From assembly GCA_910579135.1 (NCBI GenBank), contig CAJTTM010000007.1:1-64000 (forward strand): DNA of 64,000 nucleotides, read 5' to 3'. Source of the DNA: an uncultured Erysipelotrichales bacterium. GTDB lineage: Bacteria; Bacillota_I; Bacilli_A; Erysipelotrichales; Coprobacillaceae. Under the pieces are notes generated by a model. That model was given only the letters and a program-made list of their open reading frames with translations, was not told where the DNA came from and made no database searches. The translations under genes were made by a program, and so were the position numbers. Shown here piece by piece: positions 16,328 through 24,956 of the stretch (its first letter is position 1; every line of letters starts with the position of its first letter).

Positions 16328-16496
16328 GTGTGTATCTCCTTTTGATTTCTTGTATGATTTGTTCTGTGGTTTTTTCACCAGATGCTACTTTTGCTAAGTC
16401 TTTTTTCATTTCTGGAGTAACGTGCATGTTTTCTATTTCTAAGTTTGCAATGACTTGATTTACTTTATATTCTTGTTCGGGTGTTAGTTTTGTCAT
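16320..16496 (-). CDS. Orphan VbhA-type antitoxin, 58 aa
   Basis: A small helical protein (MTKLTPEQEYKVNQVIANL, then NMHVTPEMKKDLAKVASG) that fits the VbhA family, which inhibits Fic AMP-transferases. The inhibitory helix usually carries (S/T)xxxE(G/N); here the matching stretch is NLEIEN, with Asn in the first place. The ATG follows AAGGAG by nine bases. The partner fic gene survives only as a stump, so the antitoxin is orphaned. It could still restrain a Fic toxin encoded elsewhere. Confidence 0.7.
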   Translation of the reverse strand: MTKLTPEQEYKVNQVIANLEIENMHVTPEMKKDLAKVASGEKTTEQIIQEIKRRYTHV

Positions 16497-16642
16497 GGTA
16501 TATGCTCCTTGTTATTTTTAGTTTTAAATATGCTCTCGTTTGTTAAGGTGCATGATAGTATTATATCATAGTGCGTGTTTGGTTATCAATATACTGGTGT
16601 TTACATAACAAAAATATATACGTGAGTCTTTGTACATAAAAT

Positions 16643-16677
16643 AAAAGGATAACCCTTTGTAAGAGAGTTATCCTTTT
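16643..16677. terminator. Terminator in the 16.5-16.8 kb gap
   Basis: AAAAGGATAAC pairs with GTTATCCTTTT, flanked by A and T runs, so it works either way. The rest of 16497-16775 shows no gene and could be a scar of the event that truncated fic. Confidence 0.75.
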
Positions 16678-16775
16678 TAGTCTTTTTGTCAATTTATTAT
16701 CCCAAAATATATCCCGATTTTTAGCATGTTAGTTTACTTTTATAAACCATTAGTTTATTCATAGTTGAATAATAA

Positions 16776-17624
16776 TTATTCTTTAAGATACATTATTAAT
16801 CGTTGATATAATGATTCTATATCATCTTTCCCTAAATCATACATCTCTTGTATTTTTTCTGTATCTTTTTCTATTCTTTTTATAGGTATTGTTTTTGACG
16901 GTCTTATGACAAATATTTTCTTTTGTTTTTCTAATTCAATGATTTTTTCTACGCCTTTATTATATTTTTGATATCTTTGATTCATTGTTTGAATAAATTG
17001 GGGATATTTTCTATAAAATATCTTAAAGATACTTTGATTGCTTTTTGTCTTTCTATATTCAATAGGTCTTGTTAATACAACAATAATTTTATCAAATCCC
17101 ATAGTTAAAATCTTATCTATAGGAATACTATCAGCTACTCCCCCATCTAAATATTTTTGTTGATTGACGTGTACGATTTTAGATACAAGTGGCATAGATC
17201 CAGATGCTCTTAAATATTCCAATTGATTATGATCACTTAAATCATCTAATTGTATATACTCAGCTCTACCAGTTTCTAAGTTTGTAACAACTGCATAAAA
17301 ATCAACATCTGATTCTTTATAAGTCTTAAAATCTACTGGATCTAATTCATGAACTAGTTTATGAAAACAAAAATCTTCATTCATGATATTTCCACTTGTT
17401 AGCCATGAATAAACCCCCATATAATGTTTATTTGAGGCATATTTCTTATTATATCTTAATACTCTTCCTATCTGTTTTGATTTATAGTTCATACCAAATA
17501 AAGCTCCAGCAGATACACCTACAATTCCATCTATCTTTAAATCTTTTTCCATAAAATAATCAAGCACCCCAGCACTATAAAGCCCTCTCATTGCTCCACC
17601 TTCTAATAAAAGCCCTACTTTCAT
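16776..17624 (-). CDS. Patatin-like phospholipase
   Basis: A 282-residue cytosolic acyl hydrolase of the YjhB/RssA-like bacterial patatins. The oxyanion loop is EGGAMRGLYSAG (residues 8-19), the nucleophile is Ser38 in GVSAG, and the catalytic Asp is in LDGGVADSIP near residue 160. The C-terminal 90 residues are basic and helical. It stands alone, with the start behind AGAAGTGAG. Substrate unknown; members hydrolyse phospholipids or other acyl esters. Confidence 0.92.
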   Translation of the reverse strand: MKVGLLLEGGAMRGLYSAGVLDYFMEKDLKIDGIVGVSAGALFGMNYKSKQIGRVLRYNKKYASNKHYMGVYSWLTSGNIMNEDFCFHKLVHELDPVDFKTYKESDVDFYAVVTNLETGRAEYIQLDDLSDHNQLEYLRASGSMPLVSKIVHVNQQKYLDGGVADSIPIDKILTMGFDKIIVVLTRPIEYRKTKSNQSIFKIFYRKYPQFIQTMNQRYQKYNKGVEKIIELEKQKKIFVIRPSKTIPIKRIEKDTEKIQEMYDLGKDDIESLYQRLIMYLKE

Positions 17625-17673
17625 ATTCTCACTTCTTTCTATATCTCCTAATGAAAAGTATTATATCACATAA

Positions 17674-17697
17674 ATAGAGCCTATCAAATGATAAGCT
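17674..17697 (-). terminator. Hairpin after the C45 peptidase gene
   Basis: GAGCTTATC/GATAGGCTC hairpin just past the stop on the minus strand, followed by a T-rich stretch. Confidence 0.5.
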
Positions 17698-17705
17698 CTC
17701 AACAA

Positions 17706-18707
17706 TTATTTCAATTTCATCCTTATATCTTCTTTAAATTGTTTTCGTGATGGATTCCCTTCAACTCTATAAACTCTTTTTTCTTTTAAATCATAGACAA
17801 CTGACCATACTGTATCAGCACCTGTTTCTCTATCATATTGACACATAAATCCATACTTTCCAGATAAAATGCCCTTTATTAAATCGATAGAAAAACAATT
17901 TTTATTTTCTTTTAGTGAATCATTAGCAACTAAATATCTTTCCTCTGCTCTCCAATCATCAATATTATCGTTATTATATTTCTTCATCTTTTCACTATGA
18001 AAGACATTTGTTGCTACCACAAACCCATCCTCCACATTAACAACTTCTATGTCATTACAATTACATTCTACAACCACAATATCTCCTAACTCATCTGCAA
18101 TCGTTAATGTTTGTTGTGAAGCGATTGGGAGGTTCTTTAAACACTCTATTGCCTCTTTTGTTGTTTTACACTTTTCAAGTAAATATCTTACTAACATTCC
18201 TGCATTTAATCCAGGTTTAATAACGATTGGATAAATAAAAGTCAATCCAACTGCTAATCCATATTCATTGACTCCATCTTCCATTTGAACAAAAGCTGTT
18301 GTATTTCCATTGAAAGAAAAAGCATTATCTAAATGATATACACAGTTCATATACAATTTCTCCAATTCTACTAAAAAATCACTATTTCTTCCAAAAATAA
18401 TACGATGAGAATCTTGAAGGGCAATACAAGTACAATGATTATTCAATTCAAAACAATACATACTTAATAAAAAAGTACATAAATCCTCATATGACAATCT
18501 CTGTCCATCTGCAATTCCTTTTATTTCCTCTAATACTTCAGGATAATATTTTTGATATAATGGTAAACATTCATTCGCAAACTTTTTTCTTTCCTTATTA
18601 ATTTGAAAAGTATGTTGATTAGAAATTAAATTCCCATGATTATATAATAGGTCTCCCCATTTATAACCAGCTTCATAATAACTTTTCTTAAATCTTGCAT
18701 GATACAT
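17706..18707 (-). CDS. C45-family peptidase/acyltransferase
   Basis: A 333-residue N-terminal-nucleophile hydrolase of the acyl-CoA:6-aminopenicillanic-acid acyltransferase group. The nucleophile lies in NNHCTCIAL (Cys92 or Cys94) with the preceding 90 or so residues as propeptide; FGRNSDF and VNEYGLAVGLTF follow as in the family. Maturation needs self-cleavage before the Cys. Substrates of bacterial members are mostly unknown amides. The start follows GAGGAGG. A 28-base operator-like palindrome lies between promoter and gene, so expression is probably repressed. Confidence 0.88.
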   Translation of the reverse strand: MYHARFKKSYYEAGYKWGDLLYNHGNLISNQHTFQINKERKKFANECLPLYQKYYPEVLEEIKGIADGQRLSYEDLCTFLLSMYCFELNNHCTCIALQDSHRIIFGRNSDFLVELEKLYMNCVYHLDNAFSFNGNTTAFVQMEDGVNEYGLAVGLTFIYPIVIKPGLNAGMLVRYLLEKCKTTKEAIECLKNLPIASQQTLTIADELGDIVVVECNCNDIEVVNVEDGFVVATNVFHSEKMKKYNNDNIDDWRAEERYLVANDSLKENKNCFSIDLIKGILSGKYGFMCQYDRETGADTVWSVVYDLKEKRVYRVEGNPSRKQFKEDIRMKLK

Positions 18708-18728
18708 TTTTTATTTATTCCTCCTCAT

Positions 18729-18785
18729 TTAATTGAGTAAGATCTTGCTCAATTAAACCTTAACAGAATAAAAAATTGAAGTCAA
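18729..18785 (-). promoter_or_regulatory. Promoter with 28-bp palindromic operator
   Basis: Minus strand: TTGACT (18780-18785), 17-base spacer, TAAGGT (18757-18762). Touching the -10 on its downstream side is a 28-base palindrome, TTAATTGAG-N-AAGATCTT-N-CTCAATTAA (18729-18756), broken only by one mismatched pair. Position over the start of transcription implies a repressor site. No matching regulator gene is adjacent. Confidence 0.7.
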
Positions 18786-18811
18786 TGAAATAAAATTTTA
18801 AATAATATTAA

Positions 18812-18848
18812 AAAAAACTGTGTAAGTTACAGTTAACTTCACAGCTTT
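18812..18848 (-). terminator. Terminator of the radical SAM operon
   Basis: CTGTG-AAGTTA arms pair with TAACTT-CACAG and are followed by eight T on the minus strand, six bases past the stop of the radical SAM gene. Confidence 0.75.
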
Positions 18849-18853
18849 TATTA

Positions 18854-19744
18854 TCATTTAAATAAAGCCAATTGTTCATAATGCTTTATTTCTTTTTTAT
18901 ATGCTTTAATAATATCTTTCATATCATATAAAATATCATATTTTTTACATTCATTAATAAAAACTTGGTAAAGTCTTTCATGCTTTATAGAAACACAATT
19001 ATACATATCCTTATAAAATCTTATATATTCTTGTTTTAAACCTATAAAATACTCATCTAATCTTTCAAAATAATAATCTCTTTGAACATCTCTTAAAGTC
19101 ATACCCATATAAGTATGAATAAATTTTGCTCCTGCTTGACTTGCGAGTTTTACAAGCTCTCTTACATCATCTTCATTATCTGTAATAAACGGTAAAACAG
19201 GATTCATCATTATTCCAACAAATAATCCATTATCAGATAATATTTTAATGGCATGTAATCTTTTAGATGTTTCACATACATTTGGTTCTATAATTTTTGA
19301 TAGTTTATCACTAGGTGTTGTTATTGTAAATTTTATAATCACATTATTTTGAGCATTAATTTTTTTTAACAAGTCTATATCTCTTAAAATTAAATCACTT
19401 TTTGTATCAATAGATACACCAAATCCATATTGATGAATGAGTTTTAATGCACTTCTTGTTTGTTTATAAACCATTTCTAATGGATTATAGGTATCAGACA
19501 TACTTCCAATACCAATAATACCTTTACTTCTTTTACTCATTAATTCTTTTTCTAATATTTGTAAAGCATTTTCTTTTCCTTTTACCTTATCAAAATGAGC
19601 TATATGATAACACTGACTTCTACTATCACAATAAATACATCCATGACAACACCCTCTATATAAATTCATATTATAATCAATACCATACCAAGAAGAACCA
19701 TATTTAACTTTATTTAAAATTGTTTTAACTTTTATAAATTCCAT
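18854..19744 (-). CDS. SPL-family radical SAM protein
   Basis: A 296-residue protein with the radical SAM motif CxxxCxxC at Cys32, Cys36 and Cys39 (RGCCHGCIYC). Downstream GIGSMSDTYNPLE and IDTKSDLILRDIDLL match the SPL (spore photoproduct lyase-like) family. True spore photoproduct lyase has a conserved Cys near residue 140 and is usually longer, so this is a relative of unknown substrate. It ends a co-directional run with spacing of two to three bases to the GNAT gene, suggesting one operon down from 21597. Confidence 0.88.
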   Translation of the reverse strand: MEFIKVKTILNKVKYGSSWYGIDYNMNLYRGCCHGCIYCDSRSQCYHIAHFDKVKGKENALQILEKELMSKRSKGIIGIGSMSDTYNPLEMVYKQTRSALKLIHQYGFGVSIDTKSDLILRDIDLLKKINAQNNVIIKFTITTPSDKLSKIIEPNVCETSKRLHAIKILSDNGLFVGIMMNPVLPFITDNEDDVRELVKLASQAGAKFIHTYMGMTLRDVQRDYYFERLDEYFIGLKQEYIRFYKDMYNCVSIKHERLYQVFINECKKYDILYDMKDIIKAYKKEIKHYEQLALFK

Positions 19745-19746
19745 AC

Positions 19747-20493
19747 TTAACTTTTGATTAATTTCTCAAAACTCTTTTTATTCAATAATGTATTGGAAAT
19801 AAATTGACCATCTTTAAAATTTGCCCAATTATTAAATACACAAGGAACTTCTTTTGCTTTTTGTAATGTATTGACTTTAATAATATTTAATAGTATTTGA
19901 TGTCTATGAGCATATTCTTTAATTTCATTAATACAATTGATAACATAAGGACATTGAGGACTATAATAAATAGTAAAATCTTTTGTATCTATTTTCATTT
20001 GTTTGACATGATTATTGAAACAAGGAACTTCACGCTCATCAAAAGACAATGCTAATAATTGATAATCATTAATTTCATCAACCACTTTAAATCCATAATG
20101 TTCAAAAAATTTCTTTTCACCAATAAAAGGCTTTTTCTTTTTAGAAACCAAAGTACATAATCCGCTTTTCCCTTTTTCTTTTGAATCATTGATTGCATAT
20201 TCTAATAATTCTTTTCCAATTCCTTTTCCTTTATAACTTCCTGCAACCCATAAACAATAAATATATTCATAATTTTCACCACTAATAGGAACCCATGCTG
20301 TTTCAATGGGTTCATACTCAATAAATGTTTTTCCTCTGGCATTCAATTTTCTAAATACATGTCCATCTTTTAATCTTTCTTTTAACCACTCTTTTTTTAA
20401 ATTGACTCCCTCTTGATGTTTTAAATCACTAATAGCACAACATAAATGTTCATTATCAATATTCTCTAATGTTATATTTATAAATTCATTCAT
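19747..20493 (-). CDS. GNAT acetyltransferase with YoaP-like C-terminus
   Basis: 248 residues. The N-terminal half is a GNAT fold with acetyl-CoA loop GKGIGKELL near residue 90; the C-terminal half (from residue 170) is a YoaP-like thioredoxin-type domain with CPY in IYYSPQCPYVINCI. This pairing is a known family. The gene lies two bases downstream of a GyrI-like gene and two bases before the radical SAM gene, so the three share a transcript. Likely role is detoxification by acetylation, substrate unknown. Confidence 0.88.
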   Translation of the reverse strand: MNEFINITLENIDNEHLCCAISDLKHQEGVNLKKEWLKERLKDGHVFRKLNARGKTFIEYEPIETAWVPISGENYEYIYCLWVAGSYKGKGIGKELLEYAINDSKEKGKSGLCTLVSKKKKPFIGEKKFFEHYGFKVVDEINDYQLLALSFDEREVPCFNNHVKQMKIDTKDFTIYYSPQCPYVINCINEIKEYAHRHQILLNIIKVNTLQKAKEVPCVFNNWANFKDGQFISNTLLNKKSFEKLIKS

Positions 20494-20495
20494 AA

Positions 20496-21131
20496 TTATT
20501 TTCCCTTTTTAATTGGATGTCTTATCACTGTTTTTAAGCGTTCTTCTTTACATCTTCTTGGATCACTTATATATATTTCGTGGTGATACCTAGTATCTGT
20601 TATATCTAATTCATATCCATTATCTTTCATGTACTTATGCATTAATTCCACTGTTTTAGGTTCATCATCATATGAACCTATATGCATACATTGTACACAG
20701 GTACTTTCATCATAAGTTAAAAACTCTACTTTTGAGAAATCCTGATTTTTTTTATTTGTTGCCTCAAGTATTGCCCAATCAAAATCTTTTTTTGTTACAA
20801 AATCTGGTAATCTTATAATTGATATGAAATTTAATTCATCTTTTTTGTTATAATCCATACCTTTTATTCCTTCTTGCCACCAAAATCCTTCTAACGGTGG
20901 AACTACATATTCAAAATAACCATCAATTTTATATGGTCCTTTGTAACTCATTTTTATTGTAAAAGCAATTGCGTATAAAAGTCCAATTGAATTTTTATAA
21001 TCTCCACTTTCATCATTTGGATTGCCTTGCCCTCTAACTGCAATATAATTCATTTTAGGAATTTCAACAATACTAGGTTTGTTTTTTGGTATATAAAATT
21101 CCTTGTATTCTTTTTTATAATCAAACACCAT
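20496..21131 (-). CDS. GyrI-like small-molecule-binding protein
   Basis: A 211-residue protein of the GyrI-like (SOUL/effector-binding) superfamily: NYIAVRGQGNPND near residue 28, YKIDGYFEYVVPPLEGFWW near residue 65, and YHHEIYISDPRR near residue 185. Relatives bind or hydrolyse cytotoxic small molecules. It starts two bases after the end of the next GyrI-like gene, so the two are co-expressed under the WYL regulator upstream. Confidence 0.87.
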   Translation of the reverse strand: MVFDYKKEYKEFYIPKNKPSIVEIPKMNYIAVRGQGNPNDESGDYKNSIGLLYAIAFTIKMSYKGPYKIDGYFEYVVPPLEGFWWQEGIKGMDYNKKDELNFISIIRLPDFVTKKDFDWAILEATNKKNQDFSKVEFLTYDESTCVQCMHIGSYDDEPKTVELMHKYMKDNGYELDITDTRYHHEIYISDPRRCKEERLKTVIRHPIKKGK

Positions 21132-21132
21132 C

Positions 21133-21597
21133 CTATTCTTCCTCCAATGCTATATAAATATGAATTTCTTGTTTATGCATATCTTCTAAATGGTTTTGAT
21201 ACTCTTCAAAATCACAAGTATATTTTCTTTTTAAATCCAAGGACCATATTTGTTGCCAAGCTTGTCCAACCGAATTTTGTACATCTCCTTCGATTACAAA
21301 TTTCGCATATTTTCCTTTAGGTATCATCCTACTAACAACACCTTCCATTTCTGTTTTTTGACTTACTTCAACTCCTGCAATAAACAAATAAGGCTTAGTA
21401 TAATCTTTAACATAATCTGTATACAATCCTATTGTTTTATTATTGACCTTATTTTGTATTTTTTGATAAACCCCTCTATTAAATAAATTTTGCCAAGTGA
21501 TTCCTATATCTTGTATAGATTTTCCTTCCTGATTTGTTGTTTTTATAGATACCCCAGATATCCATTTTTCTTCTAATTCTACAATTTCATAATTCAT
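21133..21597 (-). CDS. GyrI-like effector-binding protein
   Basis: A 154-residue stand-alone effector-binding domain (AraC C-terminal/GyrI fold): YEIVELEEKWISGVSIKTTN at the start, LYTDYVKDYTKPYLFIAGVEV in the middle, GKYAKFVIEGDVQNSVGQAWQQIW towards the end. It is the first gene after the operator at 21633-21656 and is probably controlled by the YafY-type regulator. It follows GGAGGTAAGG. Confidence 0.85.
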   Translation of the reverse strand: MNYEIVELEEKWISGVSIKTTNQEGKSIQDIGITWQNLFNRGVYQKIQNKVNNKTIGLYTDYVKDYTKPYLFIAGVEVSQKTEMEGVVSRMIPKGKYAKFVIEGDVQNSVGQAWQQIWSLDLKRKYTCDFEEYQNHLEDMHKQEIHIYIALEEE

Positions 21598-21632
21598 AAT
21601 CCTTACCTCCTATTATGAATTATAAACCACCT

Positions 21633-21656
21633 AATATGACAACTATATGTCATATT
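21633..21656 (-). promoter_or_regulatory. Candidate YafY operator of the GyrI operon
   Basis: Perfect dyad AATATGACA-N6-TGTCATATT, upstream of a TATAAT box (about 21619-21624) for the GyrI-like genes. The same motif with one change lies before the regulator gene (22582-22605). Confidence 0.65.
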
Positions 21657-22551
21657 ACAAATAATTTTTTAACATCTCTTCTAATTTCTTTTTCATGATA
21701 TCTTTTATATGCACTGGACTGATAACTTTAATATATTTTCCATAAGATAATATATATCCATATACCCAATCATTTTTAGGATACTCTACATTAATGATAA
21801 AATTGCCATTTTGATTTAGTGTGATTTCTTCATCTTCAAACTCATCATAAACTCTATATGCCATTGTTTTATCTATCTCTAATTGTAATGTTATTGTTTC
21901 TATTTTTATTTCTCTATGATTTTCTTTAGGTAATCTTCTTTCAAATTTTTCTTCCAATAATTTAACTTTTCTTATTCTTGTTATTTTAAAAACTCTATAA
22001 TCATTCTTTACTCTACAATAAGACATTAAATACCATGATTTATCTTTAAACCATATTTGTAAAGGTTCAACTATTCTTTGGCTTTTTTGACTTTTAGAAT
22101 TATAATATGATATTTCAATTAATTGTCGATTTAAAATAGCTGACTTTATGAGTTGAAATCTTTCTTTTTGTTTATTATCTTTTCCCCAACTTGAAAAATC
22201 TATTCTTATCCAATCATTAACATCTTTATTAAAGAATAAACTCATTTTATCCAATATATCTTTTTCATCTTGAACATTCATTTTATCTAAACTAGATAAT
22301 GCAAATAAAATTTGATCTTGTTCTTCATTGGATAAAATAGCCTTATTAAATACATATCCATCTAGAAGTCCTATTCCTCCCTCTTTACCTTTTGTCATAT
22401 ACACAGGAATATTAGCACAACTTATTGTTTCTATATCACGATATATCGTTCTTGTAGAAACCTCAAAACGTTCCGCTAACTCTTTTGCTGTAACTTTTCT
22501 CTTCTGCATAAGTATATATACAATTTCAAATAATCTATTATTAACTTTCAT
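21655..22551 (-). CDS. YafY-type HTH/WYL transcriptional regulator
   Basis: 298 residues. N-terminal HTH_11 domain (KVTAKELAERFEVSTRTIYRDIETI, residues 19-43) and a WYL ligand-binding domain around residues 140-210 (IEISYYNS, then KSWYLMSYCRVKNDYRVFKITRI). Members sense small ligands and often repress their own gene and a neighbour. Matching dyads lie before this gene and before the GyrI-like operon downstream. The start follows TAGGAGG. Confidence 0.92.
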   Translation of the reverse strand: MKVNNRLFEIVYILMQKRKVTAKELAERFEVSTRTIYRDIETISCANIPVYMTKGKEGGIGLLDGYVFNKAILSNEEQDQILFALSSLDKMNVQDEKDILDKMSLFFNKDVNDWIRIDFSSWGKDNKQKERFQLIKSAILNRQLIEISYYNSKSQKSQRIVEPLQIWFKDKSWYLMSYCRVKNDYRVFKITRIRKVKLLEEKFERRLPKENHREIKIETITLQLEIDKTMAYRVYDEFEDEEITLNQNGNFIINVEYPKNDWVYGYILSYGKYIKVISPVHIKDIMKKKLEEMLKNYL

Positions 22552-22568
22552 GATAACCTCCTAGATTA

Positions 22569-22605
22569 AGTATACCATATAAATAAGACACCTATTTGTC
22601 ATATT
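22569..22605 (-). promoter_or_regulatory. Promoter and candidate auto-operator of the WYL regulator
   Basis: AATAAGACA-N6-TGTCATATT (22582-22605) has the same spacing as 21633-21656. An extended -10, TGGTATACT, lies just downstream (22569-22577 on the minus strand). Confidence 0.6.
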
Positions 22606-22615
22606 CAAAATAAAA

Positions 22616-22662
22616 AGCAGTTTTTGTATGAAATCCTATAAGAATTCATACAAAATACTGCT
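22616..22662 (-). terminator. Long terminator hairpin
   Basis: AGCAGTATTTTGTATGAA pairs with TTCATACAAAAACTGCT on the minus strand, followed by TTTTTATTTT. It ends the transcript of the 22.7-23.8 kb genes. Confidence 0.8.
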
Positions 22663-22693
22663 ATATCCATTTTTAATAGTTATTTAAACTCAC

Positions 22694-22960
22694 TTAATCT
22701 TGACTTAAAAATGGATGTTTTAATTTATTTCGAACCTCATCTTTTACAATTTTAACTGCTGTCATATAAATATGAATAGCTTCTTCTTTTTCTATACTAA
22801 ATTCGTTTATCAATTCCTCTATTATCCTATCTTTACTCTTTTTACTAATAAAGAAATGACTTTCTAATATATCATTGATTTTAACACATTGTTCTATAGA
22901 TAAAGTGAGTTTTCTTGATAGTTCATTTATAAATTCTTTTTTATTCATCTTCATCACCAT
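22694..22960 (-). CDS. Hypothetical helical protein, 88 aa
   Basis: Not recognised. All-helical basic-acidic protein (FINELSRKLTLSIEQCVKINDILE) overlapping the end of the upstream XRE/membrane gene by 20 bases, so it is translated with it. Three candidate ATGs lie within five codons; the third (MNKKEF) is the most protein-like start. Possibly an accessory partner of that membrane regulator. Confidence 0.5.
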   Translation of the reverse strand: MVMKMNKKEFINELSRKLTLSIEQCVKINDILESHFFISKKSKDRIIEELINEFSIEKEEAIHIYMTAVKIVKDEVRNKLKHPFLSQD

Positions 22961-23834
22961 ACATCTTTCCTTTTGAATCTAATTGAATTTCATAACCATA
23001 TTCAAAGATATAAGCAATACTAAACAAAAATAGTATTTCAATTAAATTAAACATTTCAAATCCTATATCTAAATTCATATGAAGTAATAATTCAAATATA
23101 ACTCCTGCAATATTAGGTAAAATTGTTAAAACAATCATTATATAAGCCATTCTTTTTATAGAATTAACATTTTCTAATGTAAATGGTGTATCTCCGTTAT
23201 TAATATTACTAAATAAATTTTCAAGTGATTTTAATATAATACAAATAAAAACTAAACATACAACTAAGAAAACCAAACCTGTTTCTACATATCCTATAAC
23301 CATTACTTTTGAGTGATTTTGTAAAACATCTTTTATTTTTATAATATCATATTGTTATATTATTAACTTTAAAAGAAACTTTATTTTCTACTTCTTCAAT
23401 AGAAAGAATATTATTCCCTTCAATCCTTATTTCATTATCCACAACATTAATCTTATTCATCACAATTCCAGTCAATATCATTGATGCAACAACTAAAGGG
23501 ATAGATATCATCACTATCACTCTAGATATTTTCGCAATAATATATATTGCTTTACTTAACCTTTTCATTTGGCTTTGTTTTTCTTTTTTGAATTTCACAA
23601 CATTCATCTTAATTCCTTCATCAAATGAATCAATATCAATAATACTATCACTGACTAAATCATTAATATGACAACGAAATATTTGACAAAGTTGTAATAT
23701 GTTATTCATTTCAGGATAGGCATCACCTGTTTCCCACTTACACTTTGTCTTAAAACATTCATTTTCTCAGCTAAATCTTCTTGTGATAATTTCTTTGATT
23801 TTCTTAATTTTCTTAAATTCTCTCCAAACCTCAT
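22941..23834 (-). pseudogene. XRE regulator with membrane domain, twice frameshifted
   Basis: Three reading-frame blocks join into one protein. An HTH (FGENLRKLRKSKKLSQEDLAE) starts at 23834 behind AAGGAAG. A linker and first membrane span follow, then a DUF2975-like membrane part (NINNGDTPFTLENVNSIKRM, ending YGYEIQLDSKGKMYGDEDE). The frame is lost near 23735, where GTAAGT-GGGAAA lacks about four bases of the expected SKWETG. It is lost again near 23357, where one extra base spoils NNKQYDIIKIKD. Restored length is about 295 residues. Two separate lesions favour real decay. Confidence 0.75.
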
Positions 23835-23968
23835 TAGATTTTCTTCCTTTTCATGTCACGATTATATACATAAAAAGCAGTGAAAACCATCAACTTTCAG
23901 TTGCATTCTTATTTTAGATATGAAAAGTTAATATATTTTATCACAATATCTCTTTATCATTTTAACAA

Positions 23969-24415
23969 TCATTTACTTATACTATATCCTATATCTCTTA
24001 AAATCTTTGCCAGTTCTTCTAATGGTTGAATCTCATAAATATGCCCTATATCTCTTTTCCATATTTCTTTACCATTATCATATTGAATAAATTCCCAAGC
24101 ATCCCCATCACATGCATAAATAATTGTATCATTTTCTTTTGCAGATTCTAAAATTTCTAATAACTGATCATATTTCTCCTTTTTTATATGAGTATGTAAT
24201 ATTCTTTCGTTTTTATCATAAGAAGAGTCACCTATGGTTATACCCAACTTTCTATAACGTTTTTTTTGTGATTGCTGCCATTTATCTAAAGGCATATATG
24301 AGCTCTTTATTTCAACACTTAAATCACTATAAATTTTCCACTTTTTAGATGTTCAACTTCCTGGTCCTATTATCCCCCAATTCGACTGTTTTGCTTTTAA
24401 AATTAATTCTTTCAT
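23969..24415 (-). pseudogene. Hypothetical gene with in-frame TGA
   Basis: Starts at 24415 behind AAAGGAG with MKELILKAKQSNWGIIGPGS. A TGA at 24353-24355 follows, and the frame then stays open (TSKKWKIYSDLSVEIKSSYM) for 128 more codons to 23969. The product would be 148 residues. A Trp codon (TGG to TGA) is the simplest ancestor of the stop. Family not recognised; the C-terminal part pairs DGDAWEF with a KIL/DIGY ending. Confidence 0.65.
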
Positions 24416-24513
24416 AATTTACACTCCTTTATGTTTTATAACTCTCAAATAAGGACTAGAAGTTTACTTTTTCAAAACATTTAATCCTCTGTTTTTACCC
24501 CTTTAATCTTATT

Positions 24514-24956
24514 TTATAATTCTTTTAAATAATAATACATATCTATACAATGAAGATCTCCATCCCAAATTTCATCTTTATAGTAATCTATAAAAAAGTT
24601 TTTTACTTTATGATGATATTTAATAAATCCATTCAAAACATAAAAAGGTATCCTATTTTCTGTTGTTCCAACAATCATATTTTTATATTTTGTTTTATAA
24701 ACACTAAAAATATATCTTATCATCTTCGCTGCATATCCTTTTCCTCTATATTCTTTTAAAGTCGCAATATTCTTTAATTCGCATGTTAAATTGTCAAACT
24801 CGCTAACCACAGCAACACATATTGCTCTATTATTTTCAATGCCTATATACATATCTCCCCTATAAATATATTCATGAACAACCTCTATATCAGGATCAGC
24901 TTCCAATAATAAATCCATGTATCTCTCTTTATGATTTTCGATTTTTTTAGCATCAT
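24514..24956 (-). pseudogene. GNAT acetyltransferase, frameshifted at its start
   Basis: The body is a GNAT domain (NIATLKEYRGKGYAAKMIRYIF, then NRIPFYVLNGFIKYH). The natural start ATGATG overlaps the stop of the upstream GNAT gene, but a run of seven A (24942-24948) throws the frame out after four codons. Eight A would give MMLKKIENHKERYMDLLLE. From the internal ATG at 24918 a 134-residue protein could still form, without a ribosome site. Confidence 0.7.
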
